From NCBI GenBank assembly GCA_041477005.1, contig JBGOUJ010000220.1:1-10802 (forward strand): a DNA stretch of 10,802 bases. The letters run 5' to 3'. Positions 1 through 5,273 of this stretch are shown here, piece after piece (the stretch's first letter is position 1; each line of letters begins with the position of its first letter). The DNA comes from JBGOUJ01 sp041477005 (GTDB lineage Bacteria; Acidobacteriota; Terriglobia; Bryobacterales; JACQDG01). Position numbers and translations under genes: made by a program. The notes beneath the pieces were generated by a model that saw only the letters and a list, made by a program, of their open reading frames with translations, searched no databases and was not told the origin of the DNA.

Positions 1-621
1 GAGGTCGATGTCGACCTTGCCGCCCACCCGGAGCACGAACGTGCTCGGATTCTTCAGCCCCCACTCGACATAAGGCACGGCGAAATGGATGGTCGCGGTC
101 CATTGGTCCCCTGCCGCCGCCACGACAACGGACGCCGCGATCTCGTGCTCCGCGCCATGCAGGCCGAACAGGCCGTGTATCTGCACCCGGGACTCGCCTT
201 GCGGGGCGATTGCGCCATCGACGCGAGTCGGCGTAAAGGTGATTTCCGGATAGCGCCGGCTCTCGAGAACCTTCTCGTGCATCTTCCGGTCGCGTCCCTT
301 GCTTCCACTGTCGCCGCTGGTTGCATCCACCACCACCGATCCACTGGCGGGGCCGCCGGCGGGGTCGAACCGAATCGTCCCGCGCTTGAGCCGGAAACTG
401 CCGTGGACCGTGTGCAGGACATCGGGCAGGGTGAATTCGATGCTGGTCTTCGCCGGATCGAGATCCAGGACCTTCGTTTGCGCCGGCAGCAGCGCGGCCC
501 CTGCGGCAACCGCCCAGGCCAGCAGGGCCGTGGCGAGACCTCGTGAGGTCCGGAGCCGGCTCTGTATCCCCGGGGCTGCCCCCGCCCGGCCCGTATCGCG
601 CAATGGCTGCGGCGTCCTCAC
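1..621 (-). CDS. YceI-family secreted lipid-binding protein (3' end outside window)
   Basis: YceI-family proteins are lipocalin-like periplasmic or secreted beta-barrels; characterised members bind polyisoprenoid or other long lipids. The frame reads through 207 codons to the window edge. Residues 28-47 form a hydrophobic signal segment (GLATALLAWAV...LLPA) followed by a likely cleavage site before Q48. The YceI domain follows, with DPAKTSIEFTLPDVLHTVHG near residue 55, a HEKVLESRRYPEITFTP block and PYVEWGLKNPSTFVLRVGG near the end. Only a few C-terminal residues are probably missing. I chose the GTG at 621 because it overlaps the stop of the upstream polyketide synthase gene (GTGA), which implies translational coupling. 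A TTG at 603 is an alternative and also keeps the signal segment. Sitting last in this operon, it may carry or bind the lipid product, but that is inference. The family call is firm; the ligand is unknown. Confidence 0.85.
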   Translation of the reverse strand, partial: MRTPQPLRDTGRAGAAPGIQSRLRTSRGLATALLAWAVAAGAALLPAQTKVLDLDPAKTSIEFTLPDVLHTVHGSFRLKRGTIRFDPAGGPASGSVVVDATSGDSGSKGRDRKMHEKVLESRRYPEITFTPTRVDGAIAPQGESRVQIHGLFGLHGAEHEIAASVVVAAAGDQWTATIHFAVPYVEWGLKNPSTFVLRVGGKVDIDL

Positions 622-1667
622 CATCGCAACAGCACCAGCTCGGAGCAAAACCCCGGTCCCATCGCGGCCAGGATGCTGTAGGTGCCCGGCGCCGGCCGGC
701 GCCGGCACAGGAATTCTTCGAGGACAAACAGAACCGACGCCGAGGAAAGATTCCCGGTGCGGCGCAGGCATTCCCAGGAGGCGTCCAGCGCTCCCGCCGG
801 CAACTCCAGGGCGTTCGCTGTTGCTTCCAGCACGGCCGGGCCACCCGTGTGCATGATCCAGGCGCCGATGTCTTTCCGGGTCAGGCCGTGATCGGCGAGA
901 AAGGCATCCAGGTCCGGGGCCAGATGCGCGTAGACCATGCGGGGCACGTCGCGCGACAGCACGATTCGGAAGCCCTTCTCGGAAACGTCCCATCCCATTA
1001 CGTGCTCGGTGCCGGGGTAAAACACCGACCGGGTGTCCAGGATCTCCGGACCGTCCGGGAACGCCTCCGCTCCGGCGACCAGAACCGCCGCCGCTCCATC
1101 GCCGAACAGGCCCGTAGAGATCAGATTGGCAACCGACAGGTCCTCGCGCTGCAGGGTCAGGGAGCACAACTCGACCGCCAGGACAGCCGCGACCTGGTTA
1201 GGGTAGGCCCGCACGTAATCCGCGGCCCGCGCTACGCCCGCCGCTCCGCCCACGCATCCGAGCCCGAAGATAGGAATCCGTTTGAGGTTGGGAGACAGGC
1301 CCATGCGGTTCACCAGCCGGGCATCGATGGAGGGGCTGGAGATGCCGGTAATCGATACGAAGAACAACGCGCTCAGGTCGCCGGGCGCCAACCCGGCGCG
1401 CGCCAGCGCACACCCCAGGGCCTTTTCCCCAAGCTCCTCGGCGGTTTCCATCCAGGCCGCATTGGCCTGGCCCCAGTTTTCGAGCCGCTCGTAGGCGTCG
1501 AGCGGCAGGGACAAATAGCGTTGTTCCACCCCCACGTGGGCATGAAGGCGGTCCAACATTTGCGGGATGTCGAGCTTGTCGGCCCAGTAGCGCTTCAAGG
1601 GTTCAAGGATGCTTTCTTGAGTGTATTGATACTTAGGAAGGGCGCTGGCAACGCTGGCGATTCTCAT
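618..1667 (-). CDS. Type III polyketide synthase (chalcone synthase superfamily; alkylpyrone/alkylresorcinol synthase-like)
   Basis: Homodimeric cytosolic enzyme that extends an acyl-CoA starter with malonyl-CoA and cyclises it to a pyrone or resorcinol. The protein is 349 residues, normal for bacterial members. The Cys-His-Asn triad is complete: C138 in FGLGCVGGAAG, H273 in IMHTGGPAVLEA and N306 in TGNLSSASVLF. The active-site loop MGPGF is at 336-340 and the C-terminus is SELVLLRW. The N-terminus (RIASVASALPKYQYTQ) begins where family members usually begin, so I chose the ATG at 1667. An in-frame ATG at 1781 would add 38 residues, but they are low-complexity and Pro-rich and the stretch contains a 17-base tandem repeat. 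Neither start has a good Shine-Dalgarno sequence; the 1781 start would lie 3 bases after the aminotransferase stop. Downstream, the YceI gene overlaps by 4 bases. Starter-unit specificity cannot be read from the sequence. Confidence 0.92.
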   Translation of the reverse strand: MRIASVASALPKYQYTQESILEPLKRYWADKLDIPQMLDRLHAHVGVEQRYLSLPLDAYERLENWGQANAAWMETAEELGEKALGCALARAGLAPGDLSALFFVSITGISSPSIDARLVNRMGLSPNLKRIPIFGLGCVGGAAGVARAADYVRAYPNQVAAVLAVELCSLTLQREDLSVANLISTGLFGDGAAAVLVAGAEAFPDGPEILDTRSVFYPGTEHVMGWDVSEKGFRIVLSRDVPRMVYAHLAPDLDAFLADHGLTRKDIGAWIMHTGGPAVLEATANALELPAGALDASWECLRRTGNLSSASVLFVLEEFLCRRRPAPGTYSILAAMGPGFCSELVLLRW

Positions 1668-1701
1668 AAGAGTTGGTGTTCGGTAAGAGTTGGTCTTCGG
1701 C
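1668..1701. repeat. 17-base tandem duplication in the aminotransferase-PKS spacer
   Basis: Two adjacent 17-base units (AAGAGTTGGTGTTCGGT at 1668-1684, and a copy at 1685-1701 differing at two positions) lie immediately upstream of the preferred polyketide synthase start. The unit length is not a multiple of three, which fits an untranslated leader better than an N-terminal extension of the synthase. Confidence 0.85.
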
Positions 1702-1784
1702 TGCGGCTGCTTTGGGGGCAGCGGAACGCGTTCATTGTACCCAAGCGGGACGGTGGGCCCAGCCGGATTGGCCGAAAACATGGC

Positions 1785-3149
1785 TCAGATGTTCACCACG
1801 CGCCGGGCGATCTCCAGGGCATCCGACCAGAAAGTCGCCGAGGAGTGGACGAGCTCGACGACTTGTTTCATCGCGGCGACGAATTCGTCGATCTGTGCTT
1901 CCTCGATCACCAGCGGCGGGGCGGCTTTGAGCACCATGAAATTGTTCCCGCACATCTGGGTCAGCATGCCCTGGTCGCGGAACAGGCGCCGGACCAGCAT
2001 TTGGCCGAACATCCCCGGGTGGATTCTGAGAACCGCCTCGAACGGGACCCGCAGCCGCCATTGGCGAGGAGCCTTGAACTGGATGCCACAGAGTAGCCCG
2101 AGGCCGCGCACATCGGCGATTGTCTCGTATCCGGCCAGCGTCTCCCACAACCGGCGCCGAAGATACGCGCCGGCTGACTCGGCCCGCTCGCCCAGCCGTT
2201 CTTCCTCGAGCACTTCCAAGGTTGCCAGGCCGGCGCGCATGGCCAGGCTGTTCTCGCTGAACGTGGAGGTGTGGATAATCGCCCGCCGCAGTGAGTTGTA
2301 AACCGAGTGATAGATCCGGTCGGACAGGAGTACGGCTCCGCTCGGAATCAGTCCTCCGCTCAGGGCTTTGGCGAGCACCACCATGTCGGGATCAACTCCA
2401 AAGTGGTGAGCGGCGAGGAAGCGGCCGGTGCGATACATCCCGGTCTGGACTTCATCCAACACGAACAGTGTGCCGTAACGCCGGCAGAAGGTCTCTGCAG
2501 CGGGCAGATAATCCGCATCGGGAATTCGGACCCCGCCCTCTCCCTGGATGGGCTCGACGATAAACGCGGCAAAGCGCCTGGTGGACAGCGCCGCTTCCAG
2601 GCGATCGATATTGCCGAACGGCACAGCCTGGGTATCGGGCAGCAGAGGGCCGAAACCTTCGCTCCAGAAGGAGCCGCCCATCAGTGAAAGCGCGCCGCAG
2701 GTAAGGCCGTGGAAGGCCCCTTCGGCGTAAAGGAGGCCCGGGCGGCCGGTATCGGCCCGGGCGAACTTGATCGCCGCTTCAATGCCCTCGCTGCCCGAGC
2801 TGGCGAAGAACACTTTGCTCAGCCGGCCGCCCGCGCGCGCGCAAAGAGCCGCGGCGAGTTCCCCCGCGAGTTCCGGCGCATGGCTTTGGAGCATGGCCGG
2901 ACCCTGCCGGTCCAGCTCGGCCTTGATGGCGGCGATGATCCTGGGATGATTGTGGCCCGCGTTGTGAACACCGTAGCCGGAGAGGAAGTCCAAGATGCGC
3001 CGGCCGTCGGAGGTATGCAGCTCGGCGCCGGCGCATTGCGTATAGCGAACGTTCATCTCGAGCAGCTCGAGCAGCCGCACCCATTGCGGATTGACGTGAT
3101 CCTTGTAGGGCGTCTTCAAAGTGGAAGGGGCGGTTTCGAGTTGCGACAC
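1785..3149 (-). CDS. Class III PLP-dependent aminotransferase
   Basis: Fold-type I aminotransferase of the acetylornithine/ornithine/4-aminobutyrate class, moving an amino group between an amine or omega-amino acid and a 2-oxo acid or aldehyde. The protein is 454 residues, in the normal range. Visible motifs, in order, are the PLP-phosphate loop ASSGSEGIEAAIKFAR (116-131), GAFHG (144-148), EPIQGEGGV (199-207), the cofactor-nitrogen Asp in LDEVQTG (D232), the Schiff-base lysine K261 in LAKALSGG, and HTSTFSEN (293-300). Translation starts at GTG 3149, 10 bases after a GAGG at 3163-3160. It lies between a methyltransferase and a type III polyketide synthase, so it may aminate a polyketide, a fatty aldehyde or a precursor. 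The substrate is not inferable. A truncated second copy of the 5' part lies at 4275-4598. About 117 bases separate its stop from the preferred start of the next gene. Confidence 0.92.
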   Translation of the reverse strand: MSQLETAPSTLKTPYKDHVNPQWVRLLELLEMNVRYTQCAGAELHTSDGRRILDFLSGYGVHNAGHNHPRIIAAIKAELDRQGPAMLQSHAPELAGELAAALCARAGGRLSKVFFASSGSEGIEAAIKFARADTGRPGLLYAEGAFHGLTCGALSLMGGSFWSEGFGPLLPDTQAVPFGNIDRLEAALSTRRFAAFIVEPIQGEGGVRIPDADYLPAAETFCRRYGTLFVLDEVQTGMYRTGRFLAAHHFGVDPDMVVLAKALSGGLIPSGAVLLSDRIYHSVYNSLRRAIIHTSTFSENSLAMRAGLATLEVLEEERLGERAESAGAYLRRRLWETLAGYETIADVRGLGLLCGIQFKAPRQWRLRVPFEAVLRIHPGMFGQMLVRRLFRDQGMLTQMCGNNFMVLKAAPPLVIEEAQIDEFVAAMKQVVELVHSSATFWSDALEIARRVVNI

Positions 3150-3152
3150 TAT

Positions 3153-3176
3153 GCTTTAACCTCGGCTTTAACCTCG
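3153..3176 (-). promoter_or_regulatory. Duplicated Shine-Dalgarno leader of the aminotransferase
   Basis: A perfect 12-base tandem duplication (forward GCTTTAACCTCG, 3153-3164 and 3165-3176) reads CGAGGTTAAAGC twice on the minus strand just before the GTG start at 3149. Each copy carries a GAGG core. The proximal one has 10-base spacing to the start, the distal one 22. The pseudogene copy at 4275-4598 has only one unit in the equivalent place, so the duplication is specific to the intact gene. Confidence 0.7.
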
Positions 3177-3202
3177 ATTGAGCAGTTTAGCGCCAAAGCC
3201 TT

Positions 3203-3280
3203 GCGCTGAAGCGTGGCGCTGAAGCGGGGCGCTGAAGCGTGGCGCTGAAGCGTGGCGCTGAAGCGTGGCGCTGCGGCGGA
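3203..3280. repeat. 13-base minisatellite in the methyltransferase-aminotransferase spacer
   Basis: Five consecutive units of GCGCTGAAGCGTG (3203-3267; unit 2 has one change, GCGGG for GCGTG) are followed by a degenerate sixth unit (3268-3280). Each unit holds a small inverted repeat, CGCT-GA-AGCG. The array lies in the 161-base gap between the methyltransferase stop and the aminotransferase start, so it should be part of the operon transcript. The parallel spacer at about 4625-4665 holds only one related element (GGCGCTAAAGTGG). The unit length is not a multiple of three and no spacer/repeat alternation exists, so this is neither coding nor CRISPR. Confidence 0.92.
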
Positions 3281-3310
3281 GCGCCAGAGCGGCCGCATTC
3301 CTTGCGACGC

Positions 3311-4132
3311 TCACCAATCCTGGAGATCCCGGCGGTCCAGCCCAAACACCATCACGACTTCGGGGTTCGACAGGGTGGTCCAGAGGCGGGAGATCCTCGG
3401 CCGGCGCTGCATGGACCTGTATCCTCCGCGAGACGTAACAAGAGTGCTGGCCGACAGGAGGGTCAGTCCGGCGCCGCGAGCGCAGCGGTAGAATTCGTAC
3501 GGCGTCCGCCACCACCCCCAAAACAGGTAAGTCGCCGCTCGGTACGTGCCTATTGCCTTTTTCAAGATCTCCGAAAGCCACTGGCGAACCGATAGGACGC
3601 TCACACTGTGAAGAACGAATAGTCCGTCCGGCGTCAAGCTGTCGGAGACCTTGCGCATCAGTTGCTCCAACTCCGCAGTGTCGAGGAAGTATTCCGAAGC
3701 CAGAATCAGAATTAGATCAAATTTCGAGGCGATGGCGATCTCGCGAATATCGGCAATCAGAGTGGGCGTATCAGGGAATCGCGCGCACAGGTCCCGTAGC
3801 GACGTCATCTGGCAATCGTGGAGCGTAACGTTGTAGCCCCGCTCCAGCCACACTCCCTCGGCCACTCCTTGGCCCGCGCACATCGCCAGAACAAGCGGGC
3901 GCCGGCCGTTACGACGCTCCCAGCGTTCGAACAGTTCGGATGCCACCAAACCGCCCAGCGCGACTTTCCCTTTGGTCCAATCGGCCCCTACCTTTCCGTG
4001 GCCCGCTTGCAGCGCCGCATAGAATTCCTGGTACAGCTCCGGAGGCACCGGCCCGTCTCCAGGATCCCGCTCCCCAGCCAGCTCCGCCAGATCAACCCCC
4101 TGCCACTTTCGTATGAAAGCGGGACGCTTCAT
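3311..4132 (-). CDS. Class I SAM-dependent methyltransferase
   Basis: Cytosolic methyltransferase of 273 residues with a Rossmann-like SAM fold. Motif I is PLVLAMCAGQGVAEG with the Gly-rich CAGQG turn, followed by the acidic end of strand beta-2 in YNVTLHDCQ. The motif IV/post-I region is FDLILILASEYFLDTAELEQL, and TPDGLFVLHSVS matches the motif VI region. The C-terminus ends VVMVFGLDRRDLQDW. I chose ATG 4132 because a GGAG lies 7 bases upstream; a GTG at 4147 would add five residues and bury that site. It appears to be the first intact gene of the operon. The acceptor (O, N or C) is not evident. Methyltransferases next to type III polyketide synthases often methylate phenolic products, which makes that a reasonable but unproven role here. 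Degraded pieces of a second copy of its 3' end lie at 4664-4765. Confidence 0.85.
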   Translation of the reverse strand: MKRPAFIRKWQGVDLAELAGERDPGDGPVPPELYQEFYAALQAGHGKVGADWTKGKVALGGLVASELFERWERRNGRRPLVLAMCAGQGVAEGVWLERGYNVTLHDCQMTSLRDLCARFPDTPTLIADIREIAIASKFDLILILASEYFLDTAELEQLMRKVSDSLTPDGLFVLHSVSVLSVRQWLSEILKKAIGTYRAATYLFWGWWRTPYEFYRCARGAGLTLLSASTLVTSRGGYRSMQRRPRISRLWTTLSNPEVVMVFGLDRRDLQDW

Positions 4133-4139
4133 GGCTACG

Positions 4140-4143
4140 CTCC
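4140..4143 (-). promoter_or_regulatory. Shine-Dalgarno site of the methyltransferase
   Basis: GGAG on the minus strand with 7 bases to ATG 4132. It decides that start over the in-frame GTG at 4147. The spacer from here to 4274 holds no gene and no promoter I can support with confidence. Confidence 0.6.
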
Positions 4144-4274
4144 GCACCCGTGATCTCGGAAACTCGTTCTCCGCGGAAGCACGCCCACTGCCTTTGTGAG
4201 TGGAGCACCGCCGGGCAATAACGCTTTTGAATCCAAACCCTTGTGCGAATCCGCGGGTGTGAGGATCCGATCCG

Positions 4275-4598
4275 GCCTTCGCTGCCCGAGCTGGCGAAGA
4301 ACACTCTGCTCAGCCGGCCGCCCCCCCGCGCGCAAAGGGCCTCAGGGAGTTCGCCCGCGAGTTCCGGCGCATGGCTTTGGAGCATGGCCGGACCCTGCCG
4401 GTCCAGTTCGGTCTTGATGGCGGCGATGATCTTGGGATGATTGTGGCCCGCGTTGTGAACAGTATGCAGCTCGGCGCCGGCGCATCGCGCATCGCGCACG
4501 TTCATCTCGAGCAGGTCGAGCAGCCGCACCCATTGCGGGTTGACGCGATCCTTATACGGCGTCTTCAAAGTGTAAGGCGCGGTTTCGAGCTGCGACAC
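4275..4598 (-). pseudogene. Truncated second copy of the class III aminotransferase (5' part only)
   Basis: From a GTG at 4598 the frame copies residues 1-122 of the intact aminotransferase, starting MSQLETAPYTLKTPYKDRVN and ending at the PLP-phosphate loop FFASSGSEG. About 96 of 108 aligned residues are identical. Two lesions are visible. A clean 42-base deletion removes 14 residues (equivalent to 47-60 of the intact protein). Homology then stops abruptly at about 4275, so the lysine, Asp and EPIQGEGG regions are all missing. The frame stays open into unrelated sequence to 4092, overlapping the methyltransferase start in another frame. A catalytically active product is impossible. Several substitutions are conservative (E to D, R to K, K to R), suggesting the copy diverged while still functional before it was truncated; that is inference. 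Confidence 0.9.
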
Positions 4599-4663
4599 TA
4601 TGCTTTAACCTCTATTGAGCAGTTTAGCGCCAAACCGCGGCGCTAAAGTGGCCACATCACGTC

Positions 4664-4765
4664 CGACGCTCGCCGATCGCTCCGGGTTACTGGAGATCTC
4701 GGCGGTCTGGCCCGAACACCATCACGGCTTAGTCCGGCGCCGCCAAAACACGTAAGTCGCGGCAA
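4664..4765 (-). pseudogene. Degraded 3' fragments of a second methyltransferase copy
   Basis: On the minus strand, sequence near 4755-4741 reads AATYVFW, matching AATYLFWGW of the intact methyltransferase. After an internal deletion of roughly 50 bases, sequence at about 4730-4690 reads AVMVFGPDRRDLQ, matching VVMVFGLDRRDLQ at its C-terminus. An in-frame TAA precedes the second block and extra bases lie between it and the old stop region, so the reading frame is destroyed. The remaining 5' two-thirds of the copy is absent. It lies directly upstream of the aminotransferase remnant, as the intact methyltransferase lies upstream of the intact aminotransferase. Confidence 0.75.
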
Positions 4766-4996
4766 CCCCGCCATGGCGCGGATCGACCGGCCGGCATCAT
4801 CGGCCGCTCGGACGAGCACTTGACGAGCTACCCCTTCCGACTCCGTGGAAACATTGACGTGCCCTACGGCAGCCGCGGCACGCTCGATCGCCGGAAGCGG
4901 CGGGAGCCAAGTCACCGGCCCGCCCTCGGCGGCGGAACCGAAAAGCTGGGCGGCGACCACCACGTTCCCGGCGCGCGATCGATTGCGCCAGCGCGC
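4766..4996 (-). pseudogene. CHASE2-like sensor-domain fragment
   Basis: An open stretch of about 77 codons on the minus strand reads MARWRNRSRAGNVVVAAQLF, then LPPLPAIERAAAAVGHVNV, then SEGVARQVLVRAADDAGRS. The pattern of NVVxAAxL, PLPAxxxAAAAVGHVN and a polar DGVxRxV turn resembles the middle of CHASE2 extracytoplasmic sensor domains, which normally sit in membrane-bound kinases, cyclases or phosphatases. There are no transmembrane segments, no output domain and no credible start. The frame runs straight into the methyltransferase remnant at about 4765. I read it as a gene fragment trapped at a rearrangement breakpoint. The family assignment comes from pattern memory and is moderate at best. 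Confidence 0.45.
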
Positions 4997-5273
4997 CATT
5001 ACCCGATGAGGTATCCTAGGAAGGAGTGGCGCCGAGCTACTATCTAAAAACAGCGCGTCTGAAGTCTTTGCGCGACACTTGTCGTTTGGCCGGGTGTTCA
5101 TTCTGGCTTCTGGCTCCTGACTTCTGTCTTCTTGTTTTAGAGCGAGCCGGCGACTCCGACGAAATGCCCTGTGCCTTTGTATGGCGACTCCAGCCCCGTA
5201 ACTCCTCGAAGATCCGGGGGGCGCTGCTGACCTACCTGCTTTACCGGGAAGCGCCGATCGTAGGGAACCGCGC
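4997..5273. other. Region without a convincing gene
   Basis: About 280 bases between the CHASE2-like fragment and the glycosyltransferase. A plus-strand frame is open from GTG 5026 and ends in a TGA (5275-5277) that overlaps the TTG start of the glycosyltransferase. Its translation crosses the heptamer repeat (FWLLAPDFCLL) and matches no family I know; its last 20 residues (GALLTYLLYREAPIVGNRA) could be the end of an old gene but I cannot identify it. A short palindrome TCCTAGGA lies at about 5014-5021. No clear promoter for the glycosyltransferase is visible. Confidence 0.5.
5101..5135. repeat. Degenerate heptamer repeat, about five units
   Basis: Two identical TTCTGGC units (5101-5114) are followed by TCCTGAC, TTCTGTC and TTCTTGT, giving a period of 7 over 35 bases. 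The plus strand of this patch is pyrimidine-rich, unlike the GC-rich surroundings. Confidence 0.7.

Larger units (their letters stand above)
4275..4765 (-). repeat. Diverged direct repeat of the methyltransferase 3' end / spacer / aminotransferase 5' end (other copy about 2775-3540)
   Basis: The block parallels 2775-3540 in order and orientation: aminotransferase 5' end, GTG with the same leader (TTAAAGCATA before the start), a TTTAGCGCCAAA spacer element, then methyltransferase 3' coding fragments. It is shorter because it lacks the 13-base minisatellite, one 12-base leader unit, 42 bases of the aminotransferase and parts of the methyltransferase. The simplest history is tandem duplication of the methyltransferase-aminotransferase unit, followed by deletion of the outer halves of one copy. 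Confidence 0.85.

Noticed and set aside
543..2096. Plus-strand open frame of 517 codons antisense to the PKS and the aminotransferase 3' end
   Set aside because: It crosses two well-supported genes and their junction, has low-complexity composition and no family motifs.
3203..3280. CRISPR array
   Set aside because: Units are contiguous 13-mers without unique spacers, and no cas genes are in the window.
4092..4274. C-terminal tail of the aminotransferase remnant as a real new protein
   Set aside because: After residue 122-equivalent the frame reads unrelated, unpatterned sequence and overlaps the methyltransferase start. It looks like read-through of a truncation.
4275..4765. Insertion sequence or other mobile element as the cause of the repeated block
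   Set aside because: No transposase, terminal inverted repeats or target-site duplication are visible. The repeated material is ordinary operon sequence.
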